This document shows positions 1-11,479 of a stretch of 64,000 bases of DNA, piece by piece. The DNA comes from Ptychodera flava. Its lineage: Eukaryota > Hemichordata > Enteropneusta > Ptychoderidae. The notes under the pieces were generated by a model. The model saw nothing but the letters and a program-made list of their open reading frames with translations, did no database searches and had not been told where the DNA came from. Made by a program: the position numbers and the translations under genes. Positions within the stretch are counted from its first letter, which is position 1. Each line of letters opens with the position of its first letter. Where the stretch lies: assembly GCF_041260155.1 (NCBI RefSeq), contig NC_091933.1, forward strand, positions 37,232,793 to 37,296,792, given 5' to 3'.

Positions 1-20
1 TATATATATATATATATATT
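1..20. repeat. (TA)n microsatellite, cut by window edge
   Basis: Ten TA dinucleotides open the window; the tract probably continues to the left. Confidence 0.9.
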
Positions 21-555
21 ATCGCAACTCTGTTTCAGTTTCACCACTCTGGGTCCTACTGGGGAATAGCCTCAAGCTGTCTGTTGCGACATTTTTAAAA
101 CATCTTGCGTGAACCCCAAGAATTGGTTGATACTGTTTCCTGTTATATGAAGTTTTGCGAAAACATTGTGGTAAAAACCAAATCAATACGTGTATTTCAA
201 CAACAAGCCTTGGGTAACAAAGAAATGAAAATGTTTCTAAATGAAAAGAAATTAGCATAAGGCGACAGAAGTAAATATAAGAAAATGAAAAGGAATTTAG
301 ACGGCAGGCTAGAATTGCGAACTATAAGTACAGAATGAAAGTTGAAGAAAAATTTAAAACAAATAATTGTAAAGCTGCATTGGATGGGATGAAAGTTATG
401 ATGGGTAAAAACAAAACACTAGCCTAAATTCATTCCCTTGTGATCTACTTGCCTTCCCCGATGAATTAAACAATTTTATGCTCGTTTTGATGTAAGAGAT
501 TTCACCAATGAATGTGTTACATTATGTCAGAGTTTGAAGCCTGTCTCTGATCAGA
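21..555. other. No gene seen; AT-rich sequence left of a LINE
   Basis: No open frame with recognisable motifs. It may contain decayed upstream parts of the LINE that becomes readable at 556, but I cannot show this. Confidence 0.5.
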
Positions 556-895
556 TTGAGGTCTCCCAAAGCGATATTAAAAAGTAGCTTTTTAAAATTA
601 AACAGTAACAAAACAGCAGGTCCCGATAAAATTACAGGAAGGGTTTTGAAAAATTGTGCCAGACAACTCGGTCCCATTTTTTCCTACGTTTTCCAGATGT
701 TATCAAGACATCTACAATTATTCCAGTTCCAAAGAAGCCCAAGCAGCTGAATGACTATCGTCCCATTGCCTTAACATCTTATTGTATTGTGCGGAAGCAT
801 TTGCTTTGTAATGTGGCTGATAAGTTAGATCCGTTTCAGTTTGCGTACAAAGCTCATAGAGGGGTTGAAGACGCATCTATCACTCTTTTTAGCTC
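556..895 (+). mobile_element. LINE reverse transcriptase fragment, N-terminal part, frameshifted
   Basis: Two overlapping frames carry reverse-transcriptase blocks of a non-LTR retrotransposon of the CR1/L2/Jockey kind. The first has the NKTAGPDKI block (about 603-633). The second has a TIIPVPKKP..LNDYRPIALTS block (about 709-783) and then a DPFQFAYKAHRGVEDA block (about 828-875). The switch of frame near 700 shows at least one indel. The similarity stops near 885-895, where unrelated repeats begin, and the RT resumes near 3390, so this is the left half of an interrupted dead copy. Family placement below the superfamily level is not secure. Confidence 0.85.
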
Positions 896-920
896 CTCAG
901 TTTTATATACTGAGGAGCTA
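890..920. repeat. Short perfect hairpin
   Basis: An 11-base arm, TAGCTCCTCAG, is followed by a 9-base loop and its exact reverse complement. It lies at the breakpoint where LINE similarity ends, so it may mark an insertion edge. Confidence 0.7.
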
Positions 921-946
921 TTAGAATTGAAAACCAGGATGGCGGT

Positions 947-1032
947 GTCAACTTTTACTTCCTACCGTCAACTTTTACTTCCTTCTGTCAAGATTTGGCG
1001 TCAACTTTTACTTCCTTCTGTCAAGATTTGGC
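947..1032. repeat. 33-bp tandem repeat, two and a half copies
   Basis: A 33-base unit beginning GTCAACTTTTACTTCC occurs exactly twice (967-999 and 1000-1032), after a partial 20-base copy at 947-966. Confidence 0.8.
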
Positions 1033-1083
1033 CAATTAATTTCCGTCTGTGTGTCCATGTGTCATGTGATAAACCGGTGGTGG

Positions 1084-2147
1084 CCGATTACAGTGAAATT
1101 TGATCAAGCTGCATAACTTCATTAACCAAGGTGTTGTTTTAATAGGTGTGTATCTGTGATTTTTACAACATTAACACAACAGGGCTTGATGTGGTCTTGT
1201 TTACATCTTTAATCAGCTACATGCTCTCAGTAACACAACACACCAGGGCCACTCCATGAATGTCAGACAGAGAAACATAAACAAATCACCGCACTTTGCA
1301 ATGTCATTTATCTTTCATTTTTATTTGTGATGAACAAGTGAGCGTGAAAGTTCAGGTAGCTTTGGGAATTGACCGGCTAGACCAGCATCATATAAACTTA
1401 CATGTTCAAAATACATTTGTAAATGTATTCGTGGAGTTCCTGATTGGACTCAATGGTGCACTGCAAGAACCTTTTCAACATAATGATTCTAATAAAACGT
1501 AAAAAAAGACAGTTTGTTACAAGGCATCCGTTTCACTGAAACACTTGCAAACATGATTATGATGTGTTCTATTACTTGTAGCTGACATTTCATTTATACC
1601 ATTTAGACAAATTTTTCACTATTATTTCTATTTTCAGCTTTAAGGTATTTTTAAAGTTGTAACAGCTCTAGTACTTTCTCTTTTGTTCTGTTTTTGAGGT
1701 ATACTGTGATGAGAATGTTCCCTCACAGTATTTCATGATTCAATTCATCTGTAAGAACTAGGATTGCAATGATTTAATAGACCGTTGTAAGCAACAGATA
1801 ACTTATCATTGTGTCCAATTGTCGGGAATTCCCAAAATTGTTTAATATGTAGATTCACTGAGACTGGACAAGCGAAAATTTCAAAACCTTCCTGAACTTT
1901 CAAGCTCATTTGTTCATCACGAATAAAAAAGAAAGATACATGACATTGCAAAGTGTAGTGATTTGTTTATGTTTCTCTGTCTGGCGTACAGTGGAGTGGC
2001 CCTGGTGTGATGTGTAATTGAGAGTGTAGCTGATTAAAGATATAAACAAGACCACATCAAGCCCAGCTGTTAATGTCATAAAAATCACTGATACACAATA
2101 CCTTGGCTAATTAAGTTTTGCAGCTTGATCGGATTTCACTCTAACTG
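1084..2147. mobile_element. Foldback MITE inside the LINE
   Basis: The left arm (about 1084-1415) and right arm (about 1845-2147) are reverse complements with scattered differences. Shared blocks include TGATCAAGCTGC (left) with GCAGCTTGATC (right), the GGGCTTGATGTGGTCTTGTTTA segment, and the segment around ACATAAACAAATCAC. About 430 bases separate the arms. No transposase reading frame is seen. This fits a non-autonomous inverted-repeat DNA element; no target duplication was found. Confidence 0.75.
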
Positions 2148-2269
2148 GCTGTCAACTTAAATGTGTTTTTGGTACATAGAGAAAACTATGGGAGCGAAGT
2201 TTTTCGGCAAAATGTCACATGACCAGCCTCTTCCGGTGTTAATTATGCACATACCTGTTCTTGGCTTAA

Positions 2270-2800
2270 TAATAGAGCTATAGTTCTGATTTTTGGTGTG
2301 TAGGGATAACTATAGGATACAATTTTTTTGACAAAATATCACGTGACCTTGATGACTTTTGACCTCAAATATAGAAATTTCTTCATAACTCAGTAATCAC
2401 AATGGCTACACCCTTCATATTTGGTATGATGGGACACCTAATGATGACGCATCCTGTACCTCATTAATTATGCATGTATCTAATTTTGGGCCAGTCAATA
2501 GAGCTGGAAGTCTGATTTTCGGTATATAGGGATAACTATGAGATACAATTTTTTTTGACAAAATATTATGTGACCTGGCTGACCTTTGAACCCAAATATA
2601 CATATATGGCCATAACTCTATAACCACAAGTGCTACACCCTTCACATTTGGTCTGATGGGAGACCGTATGGTGCCATATCCTGTACCTTATTAATTATGC
2701 ACATATCTAATTCTGGGCAAGCCAATAGAGCTAGAGGTCTGATTTTGGTATATAGGGATAACTATGGAAACAATTTTTTTTGACAAAATGTCACATGACT
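2270..2800. repeat. 226-bp tandem repeat, about two and a half units
   Basis: The marker GGGATAACTAT recurs at 2303, 2529 and 2755, exactly 226 bases apart. The surrounding sequence (CAATTTTTTTTGACAAAAT, GCTACACCCTTCA, TTAATTATGCA) repeats in the same order. The units are diverged, so the array is old. Confidence 0.85.
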
Positions 2801-2878
2801 TCGATGACCTTTGAGCTCGATTTCACAAATACTACTGTAGCCTTTCATCTTTTTTGCATATTTATTTCTCTATTGCGC

Positions 2879-3127
2879 CTGTGTAGACAGAAAGATGGTA
2901 AACATTTTGCAGAATTACTTAATCGTCTCAGAGTTGGCCAATATACACAAGAAGATATAAACCTACTTCAGCAAAAGGCTGATGAATTTTCTGGTCAAGC
3001 AGATCAATGTGAAAATGCAATTCACTTGTATACTACAAATTTAAATGTTGAAAAACACAATGAAGCAATTTTCACTAGAGTGCTGACAGAGAAATTACGG
3101 TGGCTCTCCTGCATTCCAATGCAGTAA
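2879..3127 (+). mobile_element. PIF1-type helicase fragment, probably from a Helitron
   Basis: The frame reads CRQKDGKHFAELLNRLR, then TQEDINLLQQKA, then YTTNLNVEKHNEAIF. This matches a C-terminal stretch of PIF1-like helicases carried by Helitron transposons (the RQKD..FAELLNRLR block and the later TN..V..HN block). It is short, lacks the Walker motifs and ends in a stop at 3125-3127. It lies in the foreign sequence that splits the LINE. A host PIF1 exon is possible but unlikely in this repeat context. Confidence 0.65.
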
Positions 3128-3384
3128 ATGGTGCTTACTCACTTTACTAGTCGCCTAATAATAAACCGCCACATACTCCATCAGGATAGATTGGTGTTAA
3201 TGTATGCAACTTATATTTATATTAATGCGCCAAATCATGCTGTATATACAATTAATAAATGTATCTAACACAAATCTTGTGTATCCCGTATCCCAACCCC
3301 ATGCCTCCAAGTCAATTACTGCTTACCAACAACCAACTACTTCAACTGGCCTCACACTTGAGGAGCTTCAGTGTTCTTGACGCT

Positions 3385-4613
3385 ATTTTTATTTACTTTC
3401 TCAACATTTAGAATCCGCAAATGCATACATTCGTATTCTTTTTATAGACTTTTCAAGCGCTTTCACACCATTGAACCATATGTTCTCCTTAGACGTCTTA
3501 TCAATATGAATGTCGATGCCAACATAATTCTCTGGATCAGTGATTTTCTTAGAGAAAGACCACAACGGGTATGTGTAAATGGCTACATGTCAGAGGAAAT
3601 TGTACTGAATGTTGGTGCTCCACAAGGTTGCGTGTTATCACCAACTCTATTTTTATTTACACGATCACATGAAGTGCAATACTGCAATATCTTGTTTGTT
3701 CAAATTTGCTGATGACATGGCTCTTGTTGGGCTATTCAAAAAGGAAGATTCTCTTTCTGAATATTTCCATATGTTGAAATTTTAAAGAACTGGTGTATAG
3801 ATAGCTATTTAGATATGAATATTAGTAAAACAAAAGAGCTTGTCATTGGTTGTAAAGTTTGCCCAGATTTACTCCTGTCACAATCAACGATGAATCTGTT
3901 GAAGTCGTTTCTTGTTTCAAATACTTAGGTTCATTTCTAGATGAAAAACTCACATTTGATGAAAATACTGACTATATAGCGAAAAAGTCCCAACAAAGAT
4001 TATATCTTCTCAGGAAACTCAAATCGTTCAATATGAGTCAAAATATCTTACAAATGGTGTACAGATCCCTCATTGAGAGTGTTTTAACCTATAATATCAT
4101 TTTGTGGTATGGAAATTTGACTGTCAGAAACAGAAGTAAGCTTTCTCGTACTGTGAGGATGGCAGAAAAATTATTGGCTGTCGTCAAAATTCCCTTGTAA
4201 ACCTTTACCAGCTGGCAGTGAAAAGGAAAGCGCAGAATATTGTCAATGATTCTGATCACCCTCTTCATGGTTACTTCCAGAAACTCCCGTCAGGGAGACG
4301 TTTTCGGGTTCCTCGTGCAAAGAAAAACCTCTTCAAAAAGTCATTTCTTCCATCAGCAGTTTCAATTTTAAACTCAAACTCGATGTAGTTGTTTTAAACC
4401 TCCAGTTGGTCCTTTGTTGTTTCCATCTGTGTTTCAACATTTTTATCTATGTCGCTACCTTGTGTGTGTTTTTTAGCATTTTCATGTGTAATAGCATCCC
4501 TTTTTATAGAATATTCTTGCCAGTTGTACTATTTTAATTTGTATATGATGAGGCTGAAGGCAAATTTCGACATTTATTATGGATAATAAAGTAATTGAAT
4601 TGATTTGAATTGA
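3385..4613 (+). mobile_element. LINE reverse transcriptase, C-terminal half and 3' end, broken
   Basis: This continues the RT interrupted near 890. An IRILFIDFSSAF block (about 3430-3468) is followed by HTIEPYVLLRRL in another frame, ISDFLRERPQRV and GAPQGCVLSP (about 3616-3648). The catalytic block appears as FADDMALVG (about 3705-3735) after a frame change. Downstream are KYLGSFLDEKLTF and a C-terminal region ending in PSGRRFRVPRAKK (about 4288-4326). Several frameshifts mean it cannot encode an active enzyme. The 3' end finishes in AATTGAATTGA-like short repeats near 4590-4613, as expected of a LINE with a short repeated tail. Confidence 0.88.
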
Positions 4614-4659
4614 ATATTCCAATATTAATAAATTGTCCAGTCCAGCCTTGCAAACAACA

Positions 4660-5110
4660 GAACATCGCGATGTAGCACTCTGTAAGTAACATTATTTCTA
4701 ACCACCACTCAGCTATGTACAATCTACGATGATCATTTTCTGTTGACAAAATAATTTTCTTTTTTTCTCTTCAGAAGTTTTACATATTTCACAATTGTGT
4801 CCTGTTCCACTCCTCTCAGAACGTTGACTTTCGAAGTTCGATATCGCGATGCTCTTTTGTTTGCAAGGCTGGTTTTCGCCCGAGTGCTCATGGGTTGAAT
4901 GAGATTAACAATGGCAGCGGATACGAACGCTTCCCTCGCATGGAGAGAGAAAAGTAGGCTTTGCGTAAGTTTACAAGCGCGGCTGAGCACATCGTGTACC
5001 TAGGCGAGGTGGGTGTGCTCGAAAACGAAGATCAATGCAAGTTTTGGATTCAAAATCGGCTGTTTTCGGCGGAGAAACTGCGTGCCGTATTTCCGAGGAG
5101 CCACCAGCGG
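4660..5110. repeat. Dispersed repeat, copy A (direct copy at 22845)
   Basis: About 440 bases, from GATGTAGCACTCTGTAA to GTATTTCCGAGGAG, recur in the same orientation at 22845-23305 with scattered substitutions and small indels. Reading frames in both copies are short. Copy B lies inside a hAT-like element, so this may be a piece of that element family, but copy A shows no inverted termini. Confidence 0.8.
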
Positions 5111-6357
5111 TTTTGTCTTTGGCAGTCTGCAGGGCTGTGATGGGAGGCCGTATAACATGTTAACGCCGGTAACACACGCCCTGCTACGTAGAGGCTAGAT
5201 AGTCACCTTGAAACATCACGCGCTGTACGTATGTACAATCACGCCACTGTCTTAAATTAAATATGCTGACGTGTAAAATGCTGACGTGGGAGATATTACA
5301 GCATAAATCAATATCTTAAAACCCTGTTCGTGTCAGGAACCAAGCGTGCCGTATTGTGCGGGATTGTGTAAAACAGTAGAGCAGTGAGGTCAAACTGCAC
5401 AGGCCACTGGAAATTGGAGTGTGTTGCGTCATTTTTCCAGGGGACGCACAGGACTGGAGATTTCCCAAAATTCATCATGATTTGTACACACGGAAACTCC
5501 TCAGTGAAATCTACTGTGTCTCCCATGTGTAGACAAATTCACAGACTAGTTTTTTTAAATTCTGAAATCGTACTTTTGAGGACACCATTCTTCTCAATTC
5601 CTACTTTAAGTGATTTAGAAAAGTATGCTTGATTGAGAGAGGAGATAGCATTTTTGTAAAATTTTCCACTGATTGTGTCTTCAGCCATACAGAATAATGT
5701 GATGGAAAGTAGGGAGACTAGTTGCACCTGTTTTATGAAACAAAAGGATATTGACTTTTTCCAAACAGAAAGACAAAAGAAATTTGCATGCTAAGTTTTT
5801 GTTCTCTTTCAGTTTGTCATAACTTGCTGCCTACAAGTAAGGCATTTGTTATACCTGTAGAATGTGACTTTTACCGTTATTAAATGGTTTCTTTGAAATT
5901 TATACTGAAATATCTAATCGTACTTTCAATAGATATAATAAATCTTGTATCTAGAGGTTTTATATTATTGCTTTCAGGCAGTACTGAAAAAGTTATAAAC
6001 ATTTTAATGTCGTGTGTACAATTCAAACTGAATTGTGGGTAATTTATTGTACTATGGGACGCTTCGAGATAGCAGAAATCATTTGGGATTTTATTGCTTA
6101 GGAACCGCTCAGTTTCTAAAGGGAGGGGGTAAGATTGCGTTATTAGTTTTCAAAAGTAGATAGACCTCCCCTTTCAGGACCAAAACTTGTGAGCCCCCTT
6201 TTTTGACAGGCGAAAAGATATGATCTGTATGATAACATGGCCCCCAACAGGGTTAAACAAGCCTGAATAGAACACTGAGAACACCTAAAAATAACACATG
6301 CCGATACTATTGCATCATGGGTATACAAGTAATCACCATTACCGGGTATAATCAACA
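5111..6357. other. No gene seen
   Basis: AT-rich, only short open frames on both strands, no recognisable motif or strong repeat. Confidence 0.5.
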
Positions 6358-6718
6358 TATCAAATGCCCAGGACAACGTATAAAAAGCCCAGCACAATAT
6401 ATTGAAGGCCGCACAATATATCAAACGCCCAGCACAATATATTGAATGCCAAGCACAATATATTGAATGCCCAGTACGACATATTGAATGCCCAGGACAA
6501 CATATTGAATGCCCGGCACAATATATTGAATGCCAAGCACAATATATTGAATGATCAGCACAACATATTGAATGCCCAGCACAGCATATCGAATGCGCAG
6601 CACAACATATTGAATGGCAAGCACAATATATTGAATGCCTAGCACAATATATTGAATGCCCAGCACAGGATATTGAATACCAAGCACAAAATATTGAATG
6701 CTAAGCACAACATATTGA
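6358..6718. repeat. 21-bp minisatellite, about 17 units
   Basis: A diverged 21-base unit of the form GAATGCCCAGCACAATATATT repeats across about 360 bases. Because 21 is a multiple of three, the array stays open on both strands and gives artefactual proteins with a seven-residue period (for example VLGIQYI on the minus strand). Most unit differences are single substitutions such as CAATATATT versus CAACATATT. Confidence 0.95.
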
Positions 6719-7577
6719 TATGACCACTCAAGTCACTTATGGCTTTCCATAGGCTCACAGGCTTTGAAATTATATATGCAGACTCGTTTTCGATTCGGGA
6801 TAACTGCTTAGGAGGCTAGAAAAGTTTACTTATATTCTCATTTCGATTCACGATAGTAACTTTCGAAATGAACGTATGGTGTAGGTCATGAGAGAATTTA
6901 CAATACTTTGTTCTCGATCACAGACCCAACACTTTTCGCCAAAAAAGGCTACGTGTCACAGGTGTCAGGGGTTCGAAATTTGAAACAAAAAATTGCTAAT
7001 ATTGACCTTTGAACCTGAGTCGCATCGTTAAGTAAAACATGGATGAAAACAGAAATATACCACTGATGAAATCACAGTCCCCTGTGATCTACTTCGCTCT
7101 AAGACAATGCCCCCATAGACGTGTGTACATATGCCTGCGGTTTTTCCTCATATGCATATGCACACACGTCTATTGGGCACATAGTCCAGGAGCGGAATAG
7201 ATCACGAGTGACTGTGATGAAATCATTAAAATGATTAATTTTTAATCAACAACGTCTTAAACTTGGTGATATAACATAACGAAAGATTATTGAACCACTT
7301 CTTCTTGGCATATTCTCTTACTTATATGAGGTTAGTTCCATTTATAATCAAATGAGGCTAGGTTCCTTCAATCTTTGTACAAGCTAGCGTCAAAAACACT
7401 GGTGATGATCTGTTGAGCTTTGATAATCCGAGCATATCAAATTACCGTAATCATATCTATCCTGGTGAGTTACAAATGGAGGACAACAGTGGGTACGAAC
7501 TCAGCATTACATCTCAACCTGTTGCTCCTTACTGATACAAATGGACTGCACACAAAGCTCTATGACAAGAGGGAGCA
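6719..7577. repeat. Non-coding stretch with an imperfect inverted repeat at 7076-7216
   Basis: No gene is visible. At 7076-7216 two arms (CAGTCCCCTGTGATCT on the left, AGATCACGAGTGACTG on the right) enclose a second matching pair around ATAGACGTGTGTACATATG and CATATGCACACACGTCTAT, forming a loose palindrome of about 140 bases. This is likely a small foldback element. Confidence 0.6.
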
Positions 7578-8140
7578 TTATATTTTATTTATTTATTTTA
7601 TTTATTTATTTATTTATTTATTTTTATTTATTATTTATTTATTTACACTTTTATTGAGCGGCCGAGTTACTTTACAGTAATTTTCATCGGGGCTCATTCA
7701 GAAAAAAAATTTGAAATAACTACAGATCACAGAAATACGTACAAGAAGAGAGAAACTACAGGGAAACATTCCTTCTGATATAGTCTTTCAAGTTATATTT
7801 AGGTATAAAGACTAGTACTTTGTTTGATATCTATAGGTAAGGCATTCCATACTTTAGACCCTCGGAAGTGAAACCTACGTTGACCAGCTTTTGAAATACA
7901 CCTTGGTACATAATAGTCCTGGAGATACCATACCATATGGTCATGAGCATTGCAGTTGAGAGTAAATAATCTGGATAAATATTGTGGACAAATTCCATTC
8001 ATACATTTACTGCAATAATCATGAAAATTACCGTACAGTGAAAAATACGCTCTCTAATTGACATAGCTTTAAGAGATGAAAATAAATCTGGTGATGGAAA
8101 ATGAAAGCGAAGTTCAAAAATTTATGAATTATAAATTATC
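7578..8140 (-). mobile_element. LINE 3' end remnant with (TAAA)n tail
   Basis: On the minus strand the frame reads YYVPRCISKAGQRRFHFRG and then SKVWNALPIDI, the terminal segment of many CR1/L2-type LINE polyproteins. It is followed by about 130 bases of 3' UTR and then a (TAAA)n-rich tract (plus-strand TTTA repeats at 7578-7646). The order ORF end, UTR, microsatellite tail fits a 5'-truncated insertion on the minus strand. Confidence 0.8.
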
Positions 8141-11129
8141 CTCACTTGTTGAGTAACACTCTCTCCCGCGAATGCTGTCATGTGTGTGTCTTTAAGCTTC
8201 TAAAATATTATAGGGTTTGTGCTTCATATAAAGATTTCGCCACGAGACAGAGTCTATTAGCATCCCAAAGTAGCGACTGGTGTATTCGTAAAGTAAAACG
8301 ACAAGATCTTTCAAATGGTAGATATGGCGAGATATTGGAAAGAAATGTGACACTGCCGTAACTAAAATGATAAGCCTTTTCGGTGACGCACTTCGGAGAC
8401 AAAGTTGTTTCTAGTATTCGCTCGATAAAATTGTGTATTGGAAAATTTTCGGGGCAGATTCAAATCATCCCCATTTTTTTTTACTTTGTATTTCATTCTC
8501 ATTCTAACAGCTCTGCAAGAAACCATGAAGCAAAAGGTTTACGGTCAGCATTTGGCTGAGAAGGTTGTACTCGATGTTTTGAAGGGACACATTGAAAATC
8601 CAAACCCAGCAAAAGCATTGGCATTGTCATTTCACGGTACAACTGGTATCGGGAAAACCTATGTCAGTAGGATAATTGCTGAAAGTCTCTTCAAGAACGG
8701 AATGAGCAGTAAACACGTTCACGTGTTTTCTACAAGATTACACTTCCTGCACGAGAGTAAGCTTCCAGAATACAAGGTGAGACAGAACCTCAAAGTTAAT
8801 AAAGTAAAAAAGTATGTTTGTGTATCAGCCTCGCTTCAAAATCTCTTGCTTGCGATATAACAGCAAAATATTCAGGGTCTTTTATTCATTAAGTGACGAC
8901 AGATACATTCTCAGACAATTGGGGGAATGAACTCTCACACACGTCTATGGTCTTAAACCGTATCTATCAATATGAAGTTCTACGACTCTTCTCAGTTTTC
9001 ATCACTGTATGGAATGTGCACGTGGATAATTAATTGGTCGGTGGTAAATTCTACGTTATATTGGACATATTATCGACAAAGAAGGAATGATTTGATTATA
9101 ATAAGAACAATCTCAATGAACGTAGTCTATTCTATCGGTACCATTGATAACTTTTGTTTTGATAATCCAGGTATCAAAGCAAGAATAACGTGTTCTTTTT
9201 CGGGAAGCACCGGCGACCTCAGCGACGACTACAGTTTTGATGCAAACTGAAAGAAATACTGTCACATAATTATTGTCATGTGTAACTAATTTTACACGGA
9301 ATTATATTTCCATAATTTATGCGTTGTAAATATTTACTTGAAAAAATGGGAATATTCTCTCAGGGGATATTTTTATTTTTTTCAGAAACTGACTTGACAC
9401 CCGTGATGCCCTCCATCATTGTAGGAGTTTATTTTGCTATATTTTCTTTTCACGTTCTTTCCCTAGTCGATAGATTCTGATCATATTCATTGAATTCAGT
9501 GATGAATTTCTAGCGGTGCTCAATCTAAAAGAAAACTTTTCATCCTCACATAAATGCATTGTTTTGTTGACATTGCATTTTGGTGCTCATACTCAAACTA
9601 CCAGTAAGGCGATTTAGGGATTTTGAAAGTAGCTTTTGATATAGTTATAATTATGTGGTGCTCATAGGTAAGGCAAATAGAGTGCGAAAGGAAATAAAAA
9701 CTCTTTAACACACACTATTTGTATGTATATTTAAATAGCAAGTCACTTAATAGCGTCGGGGTATTCCGACTCGAAAAAAGTTGATGTGGCACGCATATTC
9801 AACGTCGATGTTATGATGGAGGTAGATTGGCAGACCACATTCAACATTTTAAAAATAATACATTGCGTATCATGATCTTTACTTGAACGAGGTAAACTTT
9901 CTGATTTATGTCATTTTGATTTGAAAAATTGTCACATTTTGAATGCTTTCTTGAGAATTGAATTTACTGACACAAGTTTGGGGAAGCCGGGTGTACATTT
10001 CAGCTGCCCTACAATTTATATTCATATGCAGAGTTATTCAAACACAGAAAACCTTGCATAAATATTCGAAAAATAAGACAAAAGGAAAAACTTGCGTGGA
10101 ATATGAGAGATGACTTGAACAATTATACTCTTATCACTTCGCAAACAGATAGAAGTAGGTATATGATGCAACATCTGACAAGCTCCATGCGCACGTTGGC
10201 AAAATAATTTGATCGTTAACATCAGCATTTTGATACCAGCTTAAGTACATTGAATCGTATAGTGATTCATTTACCAATATGCAATAAAAACATGACCCGA
10301 TGGGTATGTCTTCCCATATTTTTACAAACTTGCAATAGAAAACAAAGTCAAGATATGTTTCATTATATGTCTCTGTCAATTTAACCAACACGTAAGTTTC
10401 TGCAATTATTGCGTTAACTAACAACGTATTGTAGGTCGTCTTTGACCTCCGAGCTATAGCTTCCACTGAAGCTTACCGTACCTCAGCTAAAGCCTGCAAG
10501 GAACTCTTTACTACTCTGCTTGCAAGTTTATGGAAAAACTTACCTTTGTACATAGAGTTGCTGCTGCAAGTTTATATTTGACAGACAAAATGTTTATTCG
10601 GAAAAGAATGAAATGACTTCACACTGAAAAACGTCTCGAGTATCAACTATAGATGTACCCTGAATACTCTTTACACACGTAAAGGTTTTTTTACCAGGTT
10701 AATGTTATCGAAAATTATGTGATTACATATGTGTGAAAAAATACATAGTTCAACTCTCGGATGACCGGATTTCGCGGGTCACCTTTGACCATATTAACTA
10801 AACGCTACAAAATCTTGAATGCAAATGTTTTTACGAGCTTGAGGTTGAAAGTATCCCTTCCCCTTATGTTTATTTGACAATGCTCACGGTATGTTTTATG
10901 TGATTGCTCCCTAGAACCAGCTTCAGCATTGGATCTCTTCAACTATTTCAACCTGCGGCTGGCAAATGTTCATCTTTGACGAAACGGATGAAATGCCGCC
11001 AGGATTGATTGATGTTCTGAAACCATTCCTAGATTATTTTCCGGAAATTGATGGAGTAGATTATAGAAAGAGTATATACATATTCTTAAGGTCAGTAATT
11101 CCGTCTTTCCTGAAGTTTTCTTATCCCTC

Positions 11130-11465
11130 TTCACACGCTGTGCAGCAGTGGACAACGGGCCGAAGCCTGGACCAAGCCCTGCAGCAAACAGCCGCTCGGT
11201 TAGGCTAGCCGACATGTACAGTAATATCACGTACCGTTATTCTTTATCAAATAATCAAGTCATGTAGACATTCTAAACATGATGATTATGCAGTGCGTTC
11301 GCCGGGCCCGAGCCAGGCAGCCATTGCCACTCGGTATAGTGCCAGTCAAATGTAGGCCTAGCCTACGCTAATTTCACGTACGGTGATTTTTATTGAATAC
11401 ACAAGTTGTATATAGACATTCTACATATAATAAATAAGATTATAATCCCAGCAATGTGCCAAGCG
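11130..11465. repeat. Two diverged direct repeats in a torsin intron
   Basis: The block TCACGTACCGTTATT...GTAGACATTCTAAACAT (from about 11227) reappears as TCACGTACGGTGATT...ATAGACATTCTACATAT (from about 11373). Both copies follow a GC-rich segment containing GGCTAGCC or GGCCTAGCC. It looks like a SINE or small-element dimer; not identified. Confidence 0.5.
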
Positions 11466-11479
11466 CCTGTGCTCACTTG

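Noticed and set aside
6358..6718. CRISPR-like array
   Set aside because: Units are contiguous 21-mers without unique spacers; it is a minisatellite in an animal genome.
7420..7680. 86-codon plus-strand frame rich in Ile/Phe/Leu/Tyr
   Set aside because: Much of it is translation of the TTTA microsatellite tail of the minus-strand LINE.
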